From Litoditis marina (Eukaryota; Nematoda; Chromadorea; Rhabditida; Rhabditidae), in the NCBI GenBank assembly GCA_964036275.1, contig OZ038435.1, forward strand, positions 2,480,001 through 2,544,000: a DNA stretch of 64,000 nucleotides, given 5' to 3'. Numbering within the stretch: position 1 is the first letter of the stretch; each line of letters opens with the position of its first letter. The translations under genes were made by a program, and so were the position numbers. The notes beneath the pieces are model-generated. The model was not told the origin of the DNA and did no database searches. It saw only the letters and a program-made list of their open reading frames with translations. Below, one piece after another: positions 33,979 to 46,111 of the stretch.

Positions 33979-36732
33979 TCAACGCATCCGCAGACAACTC
34001 AGTCGACGCTTGATCCTGAAAAAGAAGAATAATGTTTTTACAAAGTTCAGTTATCGTGCGCAGCGCGGAGCGCTGCGCAGATTAGTTTTTGTTCAAAGGT
34101 CTGCAGACAATACAAAACAGATTATTACAATTTTCTTCAAAGTACGTCGACCATTTTCTTAAATTTTTGCATGAATCACTGAAGGGCAATACGTCTACAA
34201 AATACTGAGTTCACGTTCCAAGTAGAATTTATTCAGAGGAGTTAGAGGGCCCAACGTCTCGCAAAAATGGCTTCCGTGCGGGGCGGCGGCGGCGGCGGCG
34301 GCTGCGGCGCCGGCGACAAAAGTGTCCGCCTCCTTAAATCTCGGCATAGTTTCGCACAAAATTAACTTATTCAAAAAATACTTACATTTTTGAAAAGCTC
34401 TAAAAAAAGTTGAGGTATACGTATTTTTCAGGTATGTCTGAAATTTGAATATTACGTGTGAGAGAGCCAAAAATGGTCTCGCAAAAAATCATGGATAGAC
34501 CGGTTTCGTGAAAATAAAAATGAAAGAACAGTTTAACGTGTAGTAGGAAGACGTTTTCCAATGACGAACTCATGACAGGCGGGTACAGCTTGGTTTTCAC
34601 TCCTATTCACATGTCTCATTGGCGGATTGGATAAACGCTCTATTCACGCACGGCGAACGGAGGTTCGATTCCTGCCTGGAGTCTAGAGTGGAGAATTTGC
34701 TATCACTTGAACGAGGTTACAACTACACCAAACGTTCTGCACTACGGCACGGTTTAAAACTCCAATAGAAAAACATAACTTTCCTTGTTTAGCTTATTGT
34801 TCAAAAATATTATTTTTTATCAAAAATGACCGTTACTTCGTAACCATAGAAAAAGAGTTCAATTAGTATAAAAAACGAGTGTAAAGAAAGTAAAGATTAG
34901 TTTTGGATAAATATGTACAAGAAATATAAAAGAAGTCCAATAAAAATATTTTGAGGAAAATGCTAATCTCGCTTCTCTTGAAAACAACGGAGTATAAGCT
35001 AGATTATTGTGAGTCGCAGTCAGAAGTTTTCTTCCGACAACCAAAAACTCGGTATCCTTTTTTTGAAATTCTAAACCGAGCGAGATTAGAGTTTTCCTCA
35101 AAATATTTTTATTGGACTTCTTTTATATTTCTTGTACATATTTATCCAAAACTAATCTTTACTTTCTTTACACTCGTTTTTATACTAATAGGTATAAAAT
35201 ACGACACAATACAAAGCCTGAGTACTTATAAACAAGTTTTAACGTATACGATATCTTAGGGGTCTGCGCGTTTGAAGAAGGACGATTGTGTGATCCAATC
35301 CCAACGATTCAGTCCTTTAAACTGCTTCTATGAAGTCGTCTATGAAGGAAAAGCACCAAGAACTCAGAAGAATCTACTACTACAAATATCTGTAACATGT
35401 ATGATGATCACCGCCTCGTAACGAAGCGACGTGAATGAATAAATATGAAATATGAAAAATATGAAATAAACTGCAATACATTTTTCAATTGCAGTTTAAA
35501 GGACCGTTGACACGGGATTGGTCCACATAAACGTCCTACTTTAAGAGAACCAACTCACAAAACGTCGTTAAAAATTCATCTGTTATTACAAGCTCACTAC
35601 ACAACTACAGAAACTCTAGACAATCTACTCAGAAAAGTGAATTAAATATTACACTCCTGCCTTATATGAAAAACATTTAGACCGCTGAGTTATCGTTACA
35701 TCCGTGCAACTGTGCTTTATGACAATAGGGTTTTCGTTTCACAAATCAGGTATCTAATGTGTATGATTTTCTATCCCAATGTGTTTGTATTCTCATCATG
35801 TTGCGTACACGAACTGACACAGTTTTTGCTGTGGAAAAAACTTTCGAAAAAACTCGAAATAACTCGAAATTTCGAGTTTCGAGTTCTGTGTATTCGTAGT
35901 TTCTTACTTGCACACGACAATGATGAGCCAGCAATCGAAGAGGAACTGCAGGAAACAAAGAGCTCCGAATATACCCAAATGTAGGGAAAGTTCATCTCGA
36001 CCTGCAAATTATTATTGGCGCCTACATTGCTTGGCGAGTCGTCTCCACGTTCAACTTATACGTTCGTTGAATCCATATGGAGCCCAGTTGGTTTTCTCAA
36101 CCTTTCCAATTTCTATCGAAATTCTAGTGTATTATAAAAACTCTACGCGAAATGGATATCACTTAAAATGGATGGTTTCTATTCCTTCTGAGCCGTAATT
36201 TTTATTTAGCATATCTGAGTTTATGGTGACCCGGGTAAAACTGATTCGTATCGTGTTCTTGTCATTGCTGAATGCCGTGTCTGACACATTTATGTGAGTA
36301 ATTCGGACATTCAGCTCAGAAACCTGCGCATTCTACATACGAAACCGTCTGAGATTGATAACTATGTCGATACGAGTTTAAATGTTTCAAATATACTGTC
36401 GCAATAAAGATGAAGCCTCTCGCTTTAGTTCGTTTTCCACCACGTTTAAGCTTTCCAAAATACGGGTAATCTCTATTTTCTGTTGATTAGTCACAATACT
36501 TAAAAACAGAAAACAAAAATGTAAACAAGTGAACCTTTCAGGAAAACCTATGCTTTTCCTGAATGAGAGTCCACCAAAAAGTTTGGCAGGGTGCCAATGA
36601 GTTGCAGTGCGAGTGAAACGAACTATACCAACCATCTTTTTCGCACAGGTCATACTTCGGCCGGTCATCACCGGGCTTCAGGTCTTTATTCTGGCGGTCA
36701 CACAAATCATCGATTATTTCGTCATCGTCAGT
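33979..36732 (-). CDS. M-family small single-TM protein (unit 4)
   Basis: Exons 36,633-36,732 (TDDDEIIDDLCDRQNKDLK to KYDLCEKD), 35,908-36,001 (RDELSLHLGIFGALCFLQ type TM exon) and 33,979-34,015 (KIKRRLSCLRMR, stop). In this copy the frame is also open upstream of the first exon (CESLVWRFTPKCSKMCLF), because the A run at the acceptor is one base shorter than in unit 2, so the exon may be longer. The last intron carries the 34,055-35,189 insertions. Confidence 0.45.
34055..34790 (+). mobile_element. tRNA-related dispersed repeat, full copy
   Basis: Starts with a hairpin (TGCGCAGCG, CGGAG, CGCTGCGCA), runs through a GGCGGCGGCGGC stretch, and contains near 34,616-34,682 a tRNA-like segment: A-box-like TGGCGGATTGGATAAACGC and B box GGTTCGATTCC. 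A second copy is at 54,488-55,160 and a partial one at 58,183-58,400. A pol III SINE-like element is likely, though the tRNA-like part is not at the left end. Confidence 0.6.
34862..35189. mobile_element. 328-bp foldback element with 112-bp arms
   Basis: Left arm from 34,862 (ATTAGTATAAAAAACGAGTG onward) and right arm ending at 35,189 are inverted copies of about 112 bp with few mismatches, around a loop of about 100 bp. The joined sequence outside resumes the cassette exactly. Open frames on both strands are the two arms read in mirror image. Confidence 0.75.
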
Positions 36733-37333
36733 CTGGAAAAGACACATTTTGCTACATTTGGGTGTGAATCGCCAAACCAAACTCTCACACATCGGCAAAG
36801 TAACATCATTCTCGAAAATGTTTGCATAGTGTCAACGATCTAGACCGAAAAATCTCTACAGAAACAAGATCGATCCGAAAGTGTTTCATATCTACTATGG
36901 CCCTACGAATGCAGGTACAACCATCGTTCTAGTCGTTTAAGACTGTTTAATTGCTTGATCACTATGAGCGCGGTACACCTTTTTCGTCATCTTATTTTCG
37001 GTAATCTTTCAGAAATCCTCCAATCCTGTTTACACTGTGAAAAGTCGTGTGTTCATTAGCGTATAAATTATTCTCAAGTATTTCAGTTGTGTAGATGTTC
37101 CAAATGGGGAGGGTGTTCTCAGTGGTTCGGTATACAACCCGCCCATGATAATCTGAAAAAGTTCATGGGAGAATTGCAGAAACTAATATACTGTTTATAA
37201 ATTGCAGTTCACGTTGAACATACACACACAGCAGAACTTAGGAACGTGCCACGACAAGTGCACGATTCCTCATTGAAATTCTAACTTTACGTGATTATTC
37301 AATTCACTTCTAGTGTACTGGGTCTGTTATAAA

Positions 37334-39301
37334 TTATTTATATTCACCCACCCTCAATGTGGAAGACAGCGAAAAGAGAAAAATCATTCCACCAAACGCA
37401 AAGACACAAGCGGTAATCTGTAAGGAAAATAATTTTGTTTAAAAAAAATAATGAATTAGTGAGTGAATGATCATTGTTTAAGCCCTATCCCTGTTCCACT
37501 GTTATGCTTAAAGTAGGAAAAATATGTGGACCAATTCCCAGACATCGGTCCTTCAAACTGCCCTTGCCCTTCTTGCAGTTTAAAGGTCTGAAGTGTTGAA
37601 ATTGGCCCACATGATCGTCATTTTTCAACGCACTTATTCATACCTGATACACGAGAAAAGGACACATCATGCAGTCATCGTTGTTTTTCACTGCATATAT
37701 CATGCAGGCCGCACAAACGAGCATTAAAACGAGTAGAACACACTGAAAAAAGTGAAACCTAGTGGCGTAGCAATCCCCATTTCACGAGAAGTCCATACGA
37801 GTTTCTCATGATATACCTCATTCATATGAGTTTCTCAGGAGATACCTCATGAGCTACTCGTGAACTCTCCATGTTGTAGCATAACAATCAATAGAATCTC
37901 ATGAGAAGCTCATGCGAATAGCTCATGAGGTATCTCATGAAATTTTTGAGGGATTACTACGCCGCCTGGGCCAATAGATCATTGCAACAGTGGCAATGCG
38001 ATCTATGGTCGTCGTTGATTGTTTTTCAGCAGAAGGAAGTTGTCGCCCTACATTTGTCACCTTTGAAACACCCCCGGGCCGAGTCGGGGTGCTATTCCCA
38101 ACCTGAATCGGTCAAAAAGTAGCCCAATCGAGCTCGGGATAACATCCCAACCCGGCCAAGGATGTTTCATGCATATGACCTCAGATAAGAGACAAATAGA
38201 TTAAAAACACGCAAACGAGCTGGCGACTTTTCAAAGACCACCTCTGACAAAGTTGGCCGTATGCTGTTCATGTCGGCGTAATGTGTTCTATAGAACAAGA
38301 AGCGGAAGCAGAAAACTTCACGTGGCAGGTTTGCAGATAATTGTGCGAAAAAGCAAAGCAGAGTAAGATCAAGGTTACAGGATGTTTCAACATAAGCACT
38401 ATGACATTCTCAAGGCATTGATAGCGTTGACGAAATAACTCAGAGATCATTAAACGAGTTATGTAATTATTTCAGAAAAATATATGAATAAATGAAATCA
38501 TAAGAGGAATTTCTCTGGATGAAGTAGCACACGGATGAAATAGCTCTGTCAAAAAGGCCGAAAACACTTTCACACAACACTCAATGATACAGGAGAAAAA
38601 TAAAGCTTGTATTATCGTGTAGTGTTGAACACAATTCTTATAATTTTCATAAGATAAATGTCCTTACCGGAGTAGCTATGTATTTGACGCCTGAAACTGC
38701 AGCGAATACGACGTTGATAGCAGATCCCAACACGGAATACACGGAAATACATATCACGCGCACCTGCAGTATTTCAATTTTGCGATGAATATTACAATAC
38801 AATCATTCATTAATATAATAATAATGTATTTCAGTTGATATTTCTAACCAATGAGGTATTTTCTCCGATTTCTCTTTGACATGAGTGTTGGACAAATCAG
38901 GCACTCTAGTAAATTCTCAAAAACTGCAAAGTTTTGGATAAACTTTTCTGGACAAAAGTTGCATCATTAACGCCTTCACTGATAAAGCTTAGACAAACTG
39001 ACGTGAAATGACTCTAACAAGAATGAAAAAGTCACCTCTGTGAGTTTAGTACAGTTTATAAAACGGTTGAATTCGTAAGAGTCGGTGGATTATTCGAATT
39101 TGGGTTTTAGTAGTTCTTCGCTCGTAGCAAAAAAGCAAAAAATTTCAGGGCTTGTGATAACCGAGAATACCGAAGAAACGTGGATCAGCAAAGCTGATTG
39201 TTTAGCGTATATAGTTCTCGGGTCTTGACCAGTTGGATCTACGTTAAAAGGACTAAAAACAACTGACCATCATAGTCCAACAACCGCAGAAGATGCAGCC
39301 A
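37334..39301 (-). CDS. L-family small multipass protein, LAPTM4/DUF7027-like (unit 4)
   Basis: Exons 39,268-39,301 (GCIFCGCWTMM), 38,668-38,763 (VRVICISVYSVLGSAINVVF, ending KYIATP), 37,644-37,742 (CVLLVLMLVCAACMIYAV) and 37,334-37,417 (ITACVFAFGGMIFLFSL, ending GEYK stop). Almost identical to the unit-2 gene; one visible change is Val to Ile before ATP. All junctions GT-AG, phase 0. Confidence 0.65.
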
Positions 39302-39823
39302 CTGAAAAAAACACAAAGAGTGAATGGAATCCTACCAATATATTATTTTACTCCAACATTCAACTTCGAAATTGCTTCTAAGGTTGTGTTCTCCCGCCTT
39401 ATGTGTTTCAAATGGTCCTAACCAGAGAAAACTCGGCGTGAATGACGGTTTGAGGACAACAGAGCTTTGGAAAGAACTTAGAAAAGACGTTAGCACCTGT
39501 TTCATTAGGCAACTAGCAGTTCATATATGTCATGTAAACTTGAGAAACACATCAGAAATCAAAAACACACGGAAAATAATTGTAGACTCCGAAATACTTT
39601 TGTAAGGTTTGCAGGACAATTCAAGTTACTAACTCTACTTTTATCGTCATTTCTAGTGAGACTTCAGCATTGACATTCTAGATAGTTTTGACCATGATTT
39701 TCGGATTTGTTTGAAAACATCAGAAATTTCTATTTGAGATCATAAAAGACATCTGTAAAAATTATCTTAGCGGTGCTGCCAATGTATCAGGGAGAATGAC
39801 GAAAACTGCAAACATCGTGAATC

Positions 39824-42800
39824 TCATGAAATCACATGTCTCGGGATACATATTTGAACTTTGACCAGTGAATCAAACTCACTCTTGTTGCATTTTGGCG
39901 TCGTGATACCTGAAATTGAAAAAAAATGGAATTAGCAAAACGTTTTGATTTTGAGAGCCATCAATGATTTTAACAGTAGGATCTTTCGCGTTCTCATTCT
40001 AAGATTAACTGTTAGGAATCAGTCTGGATGTATCCAGGCACAAGTGTTTGCGGAATTTTGATCTCAACCTGCGCCTCTTTAAAAAATCCTACACTTCCCT
40101 GGCGTGCAAGCGACTCCTCAAAAACCTCTTGAGATACCTCATAAGCAACATCTTAATACTTCTTATAAAATAGATTCTATTGATTTATATGCTACAAGCT
40201 ACATTATGAGCAGTTCCCATGAGGTGTTCATGAGATTCTCATGAAAGCTGGAGGGAAACTGGGTAGATCAACCAACCTAGGAAGACGAAAAGTTGAAATG
40301 AAGTGTATCTCTTCCCACTTCATTCCAACCATTCTGTGTACCTGTAAATTTTCAGAGAGTGCGAGCAAACTGAGTTCGTGCGCGTATCCAGACCCGTTCA
40401 CTCGGGAACGAACAGGAAACACGTGAAAAGCTTTTTGTAACGAGGAAACACTGCGGAAAATCTGGACTTCATGCGTGTTTCAGCTAGCCCCAACTGTACT
40501 TCGAAATTCTAGAAAGAAACAGGTCAAATTACAACTGTGCGGTGACCTATTTCTACGTTTAATACTTCCCTTCAAAATTGAAGACAAGATGTTTGCTGAA
40601 CTAATAAAAAAGCCGGAAATGGGGGGGGGGAACTACAATGACAACGATCTTTCCGAACTGGTTCTTTTTTTCTGAACCTTGTTTTTCGTTCTAGAAGTGA
40701 ACAGAGTGAAAGCCAACACTGTTAGGACCGAAGCAGTACGCCACTTCGATACGGCTCCGTGTCGGTTCGAGCCTGGCGGAACCAATTGAAGATGAACCGT
40801 TTCGGGTTCACAAAGAGCCGGTTCGGGAAGAAATAAGCTCAAAAGTTTGTAAACTACCAACTTGTGTGAACGGAAAATTTGAATGAAGTCCAACTCTGTG
40901 TTCGCACTGATTGCAGCAAGTGCAACTGATCTTGATATTTTTTTTCCGTTCAGATACTATTAGCGAAGCTTGTTCACCCGTTAACCAACAGAGTACGTAT
41001 GCTAGAAGATCCCGGCACCTTCATCACATTCTGCGTCTCTCGCTCTGCCCCACTAGTTCTGGTCTCTTATTACCCGGTGGGATGTGAGAACAAAGAAATA
41101 GCGTATGTTTGAGGAGACGCAGGATAATAATAATTTATTTTGTTCATATGTACGAGAGCATGAATTCAATCACAAATTAGCCAATTGCATGAACCTAGAG
41201 AAAAAAAATCAAATCAAATCAACGAACACATAGCTAAGGGAAGGACGCTAGCTAAAATCACTGAAACCTAACCCAAAAGAAAATTCATAGTACAGCTGAT
41301 AATAGGCGTGGACATTAATAACAGAGAAAAACATGCAGCCAATTCTACTTTCATATATGTTTACGAGAATTTTACATACTATTTGAACTTCAGCGACAAC
41401 CTACTACTACTGACAATACAAAAACTGGGGGGTGAGGGATCTAATAGCACTAAAACATTAAACACGGTGAAAACGGAGATCGAACCAATTTCGGAATGTC
41501 CGGCACATCATGAAAATTACATAGGAGAAAAGACGTATTGTAGTAAAAGATATAGATTAAGATATGATCTGGATTGTGAGGAAAATAACACCAGTCACAC
41601 CCTTGAATCACACCAGTTAGATCGAGTAAACGATTGAGCCACACCTGACACATGTCTAAACCAGTAAGACAATTTGTTGTCTTTGGGGACTCGGAGGGGG
41701 GTCAGGGGGCTAGGGCTAGGGGGAAGTTAAGTTGAGTCAAGTTACGATATATTTGTTCAGTTGTATTGTTTCATTAATCTAGAACTAAAAGATAGTCAGA
41801 TAGTTTGAAGGGGTATAATGTTTGTTGGTGCTATAAGCTCATTTGTTGATTATGGTTAGTTGAGTCGTACGACCAACATATTTGCGATAGTGGCAAGATC
41901 ATGACCAGGCGGGCTCAAAGTTACATATTATTCACTGGGTGTGCTACCGTATTGAAAAAAAATGTAATGAAACGTTTGTTGTAGTTCATGAGGCCAGTTG
42001 ACCTATAGAATGAGTAAGAGGCAGTGAAATTTGAAATGTAAAAGAAGGCAAATGAATGTGCCGGACAACACGAAAGTGAGTATTTTTTCAGATATTGCTA
42101 TTAAAAAATTTGGAAAAAAGAGAGCAGAGCACGAAACACGACTAATTAGAAAGTGCCACACCGGAAACTGAGCTGGGCCTTGAACGAGGACATCAGAATG
42201 AAGTTGAACGTGGACATGGGATTGAGCATGAACTGGAGCATGAAATTGGACAGAAACTTGGACGTGCGCTCGAAGTATACTGGAATCAACGTATTTATTA
42301 AAAAAAAAGAAGTATAATTGAAATTACCGATTGGAAACAAATGAAAGCTGGGGCGTTCAGATGTGTTTCAGCACTTTTTGTCGGAAAGATGAAGAATTTA
42401 TGCTACCGAAAAACTGTGACGGCAATTGATTCCACTTGTTAATGTATCTGACCATGAACGAACTTTTGAATATTTCTAAATTGGAACGTGGAAACAAAAT
42501 AAAATTTGATTGATTCCGAGATCGTTCTGTTCTGAGTGAACGTTGGAAAAAGTCGTCAAATTGTAAGTCAACTTCCCTCAAAATCATTTTGTACATATAA
42601 CTTAGACCAGCCGCATTTCGTCTTTTCTCGAGAGTTGTTGTCTCTAGTGCCGCCAGTCTCTCTTTCCAAGGATGGAAGGAAGGTGCCGGAATCTTCTAGC
42701 ATACGTACTCAGGAAACACAGTGGTGGAGGTTTCTGGAAACAAATATAGACTGTGCGAAAGTGAATAAGTTCTCTCGATTCCGATTAGCCAATTCTTTGA

Positions 42801-42937
42801 TGCACGTTCCTTCAGTTCTATCCGAATAGCGTAAAAATGAAGCCAGCAATTGCCAACAGAAGGTATGACCAAAGTTTTGATGAAAAAAAGTTTCGTCCAA
42901 TTCATTCGGCTCACATCTGGTGGGGTATATTTTGGCG
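39824..42937 (-). CDS. Q-family gene split by a LINE fragment (unit 4)
   Basis: Exon candidates 42,709-42,937 (open through DETFFHQNFGHTFCWQLL), 40,277-40,341 (VHRMVGMKWEEIHFISTFRL) and 39,824-39,909 (CNKSEFDSLVKVQICIP). A 1.5-kb retrotransposon fragment lies between the first and second, inside the foldback element that follows exon 1. If that region is intronic the gene could still be spliced. Confidence 0.3.
41126..42668 (-). mobile_element. 5'-truncated non-LTR retrotransposon
   Basis: Insertion flanked by AGGAT on both sides (41,121-41,125 and 42,669-42,673), absent from the matching Q blocks. On the minus strand it opens inside the C-terminal part of a LINE ORF2: WKERLAALETTTLEKRR, then RSNLEIFKSSFMVRYINKWN and QLPSQFF, stopping at 42,357. 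A 1.2-kb 3' UTR follows and ends AATAAATTATTATT. The RLxxLxxxTLExRR and INxWNxLP motifs are typical of CR1/Jockey-type elements. Confidence 0.8.
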
Positions 42938-43070
42938 CTGAAACAAAGAGTTTTTGGCTCAATGATTCAAAAGAATATTGCTTTCTCTTCAAAAACAACG
43001 AAAATCTTTGCCATGTATATTGTTTATTTACAATCACATAATCTCGCCAAAGAAGCAAACAATCTGTCGA

Positions 43071-45488
43071 TCAACGCATCCGCAGACAACTCAGTCGACG
43101 CTTGATCCTGAAAAAGAAGAATAATGTTTTTACAAAGTTCAATTATAGGTATAAAATACGACACAATACAAAGCCTGAGTACTTATAAACAAGTTTTAAC
43201 GCGTTTGAAGAAGGACGATTGTGTGGTCCAATCCCAACGATTCAGTCCTTTAAACTGCTTCTATGAAGTCTTCTATAAAGGAAACGCACCAAGAACTCAG
43301 AAGAAGCTACTACTACAAATATCTGTAACATGTATGATGATCACCGCCTCGTAACGAAGCGACGTGAATGAATAAATATGAAATATGAAAAACATGAAAT
43401 AAACTGCAATACATTTTTCAGTTGCAGTTTAAAGGACCGTTAACACGGGATTGGTCCACATAAACGTCCTATTTTAAGAGAACCAACTCACAAAACGTCG
43501 TTAAAAATTCATCTGTTATTACAAGCTCACTACACAACTACAGAAACTCTAGACAATCCCAACGATTCAGTCCTTTAAACTGCTTCTATGAAGTCTTCTA
43601 TGAAGGAAAAGCACCAAGAACTCAGAAGAAGCTACTACTACAAATATCTGTAACATGTATGATGATCACCGCCTCGTAACGAAGCGACGTGAATGAATAA
43701 GTATGAAATATGAAAAACATGAAATAAACTGCAATACATTTTTCAGTTGCAGTTTAAAGGACCGTTGACACGGGATTGGTCCACATAAACGTCCTATTTT
43801 AAGAGAACCAACTCACAAAACGTCGTTAAAAATTCATCTATTATTACAAGCTCACTACACAACTACAGAAACTCTAGACAATCTACTCAGAAAAGTGAAT
43901 TAAATATTACACTCCTGCCTTATATGGAAAACATTTAGCCCGCTGAGTTATCGTTACATCCGTACTACTGTGCTTTATGACAATAGGGTTTGCGTTTCAC
44001 AAATCAGGTATCTAATGTGTGTGATTTCCTATCCCAATGTGTTTGTATTCTCATCATGTTGCGTACACGAACTGACACAGTTTTTGCTGTGGAAAAAACT
44101 TTCGAAAAAACTCGAAATAACTCGAAATTTCAAACTCGAAAAACTCGAAATCTCCAAAACTCGAGTAACTCGAAACTCGAAAAACTTGGTTTTTCCCAAA
44201 AATCGGAAAACTCGAAACTCGAAAACTCGAAATTTCAAACTCGATTAACAACCCTAATCTCGATACATCCTAGTATTTACAAATTACGACCGAAAAACGG
44301 CGGGATGAAACTACAAACACAGCGGGATAGGACATATGAAATTATGGATTACTTTTGGAAGAGTGAGTCCTATATTGGTCTAAAAACGGTGCAAGTCGAG
44401 ATCAGCTTACTACGATCACAGTCGTCGCTTTCCTATTCACGCGTCAAAAAGGTTAGCCAACATGCAATTATAGTAGAAGAAACCTCAAAAAGGTTAACCA
44501 ACGTGCAATTATAGTAGAAGTTCTTAGATAACTTTTTTTTCAAACACTGTATTTCGCATGTTATTTCCTAGTTATCCTGGGGATATGGATATTTATGTTT
44601 TTCGCTCAAATAGCTCTGTATTCGTAGTTTCTTACTTGCACACGACGATGATAAGCCAGCAATCGAAGAGGAACTGCAGGAAACAAAGAGCCCCGAATAT
44701 ACCCAAATGTAGGGAAAGTTCATCTCGACCTGCAAATTATTATTGGCGCCTACATTGCTTGGCGAGTCGTCTCCACGTTCAACTTATACGTTACTTGAAT
44801 CTATATGGAAACCAGTTGGTTTTCTCAACCTTTCCAATTTTTATCGAAATTCTGGTGTATTATAAAAACTCTACGCTAAATGGATATCACTTAAAATGGA
44901 TGGTTTCTATTCATTCTGAGCCGTTATTTTCATTTAGCATATCTGAGTTTTATGATGACCTGAGCAAAACTGATTCGTATCGTGCTTTTCCATGGCTGAA
45001 TGGCGTGACTGACCCATCTGTTTTGTGAGTAATTCGGACATTCAGCTCAGAAACCTGCGCATTCTACATACGAAACCGTCTGAGCTTGATAACTATGTCA
45101 ATACGAGTTGAAATTTTTCAAATATACTCTCGCAATAAAGATGACTCTCGCTTCTCGCCTCTCGGCCTAAGCCTCTCGCTTTAGTTCGTTTTCCGCCACG
45201 TTTAGGCTTTCCAAAATACGCTCAATCTCTATTTCCTGTTGATTAGTCACAATACTTAAAAACAGAAAACAAAAATGTAAACAAGTGAACCTTTCAGGAA
45301 AACTTATGCTTTTCCTGAATGAGAGTCCACCAAAAAGTTTGGCAGGGTGCCAATGAGTCGCAGTGCGAGTGAAACGAACTATACCAACCATCTTTTTCGC
45401 ACAGGTCATACTTCGGCCGGTCATCACCGGGCTTCAGGTCTTCATTCTGGCGGTCACACAATTCATCGATTATTTCGTCATCGTCAGT
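43071..45488 (-). CDS. M-family small single-TM protein (unit 5)
   Basis: Exons 45,389-45,488 (TDDDEIIDELCDRQNEDLK to KYDLCEKD), 44,636-44,729 (RDELSLHLGIFGALCFLQ type, ending in a basic residue) and 43,071-43,107 (KIKRRLSCLRMR, stop). The last intron is enlarged by a local 560-bp duplication and a CTCGAA repeat (44,100-44,260). Phases as in the other copies. Confidence 0.45.
44100..44260. repeat. CTCGAA foldback repeat
   Basis: ACTCGAAA units ending GATTAACAACCCTAAT, sister of 15,428-15,600. Unit 4 has a shorter remnant at 35,847-35,885. Confidence 0.7.
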
Positions 45489-46111
45489 CTGGAAAAAGAC
45501 ACATTTTGCTACATTTGGGTGTTAATCGCCAAACCAAACTCTCACACATCGGCAAAGTAACATCGTTCTCGAAAATGTTTGCATACTGTCAACGATCTAG
45601 ACCGAAGAATCTCTACAGAAACAAGATCGATCCGGAAGTGTTTCATACCTACTATGGCCCTACGAATACAGGTACAACCATCGTTCTAGTCGTTTAAGAC
45701 TGTTTAATTGCTTGATCAGTATGAGCGCGTTACACCTTTTTCGTCATCTTATTTGCGGTAATCTTTCAGAAATCCTTCAATCCTGTTTTTTTACATTTTC
45801 TATTACACTGTGAAAAGTCGTGTGTTCATTAGCGTATAAATCTACTCTATTCTCAAGTATTTCAGTTGTGTAGATGTTTCAAATGGGGAGGGTGTTCTCA
45901 GTGGTTCGGTATACAACCCGCCCATGATAATCTAAAAAAGTTCATGGGAGAATTGTAGAAACTAACATACTGTTTATAAATTGCACGGTCACGTTGAACA
46001 TACACACAGCAGATCTTAGGAACGTGCCACGACAAGTGCACGATACCTCATTGAAATTCTGACTTTACGTGATTATTCAATTCACTTCTAGTGTACTGGG
46101 TCTGTTACAAA

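Larger units (their letters stand above)
33889..42974. repeat. Cassette unit 4 (short type)
   Basis: Second short cassette, parallel to unit 2. It differs from unit 2 by a tRNA-related repeat plus foldback at 34,055-35,189 and a LINE fragment at 41,126-42,668. Confidence 0.85.

Noticed and set aside
34195..34470. Minus-strand frame with a long alanine run (also at 54.7 kb)
   Set aside because: The GGCGGCGG stretch lies inside the dispersed tRNA-related repeat; the run length varies between copies and the frame is not kept at 58.3 kb.
41308..41637. 109-codon plus-strand frame in the LINE fragment
   Set aside because: Lies antisense in the 3' UTR of the retrotransposon; no features.
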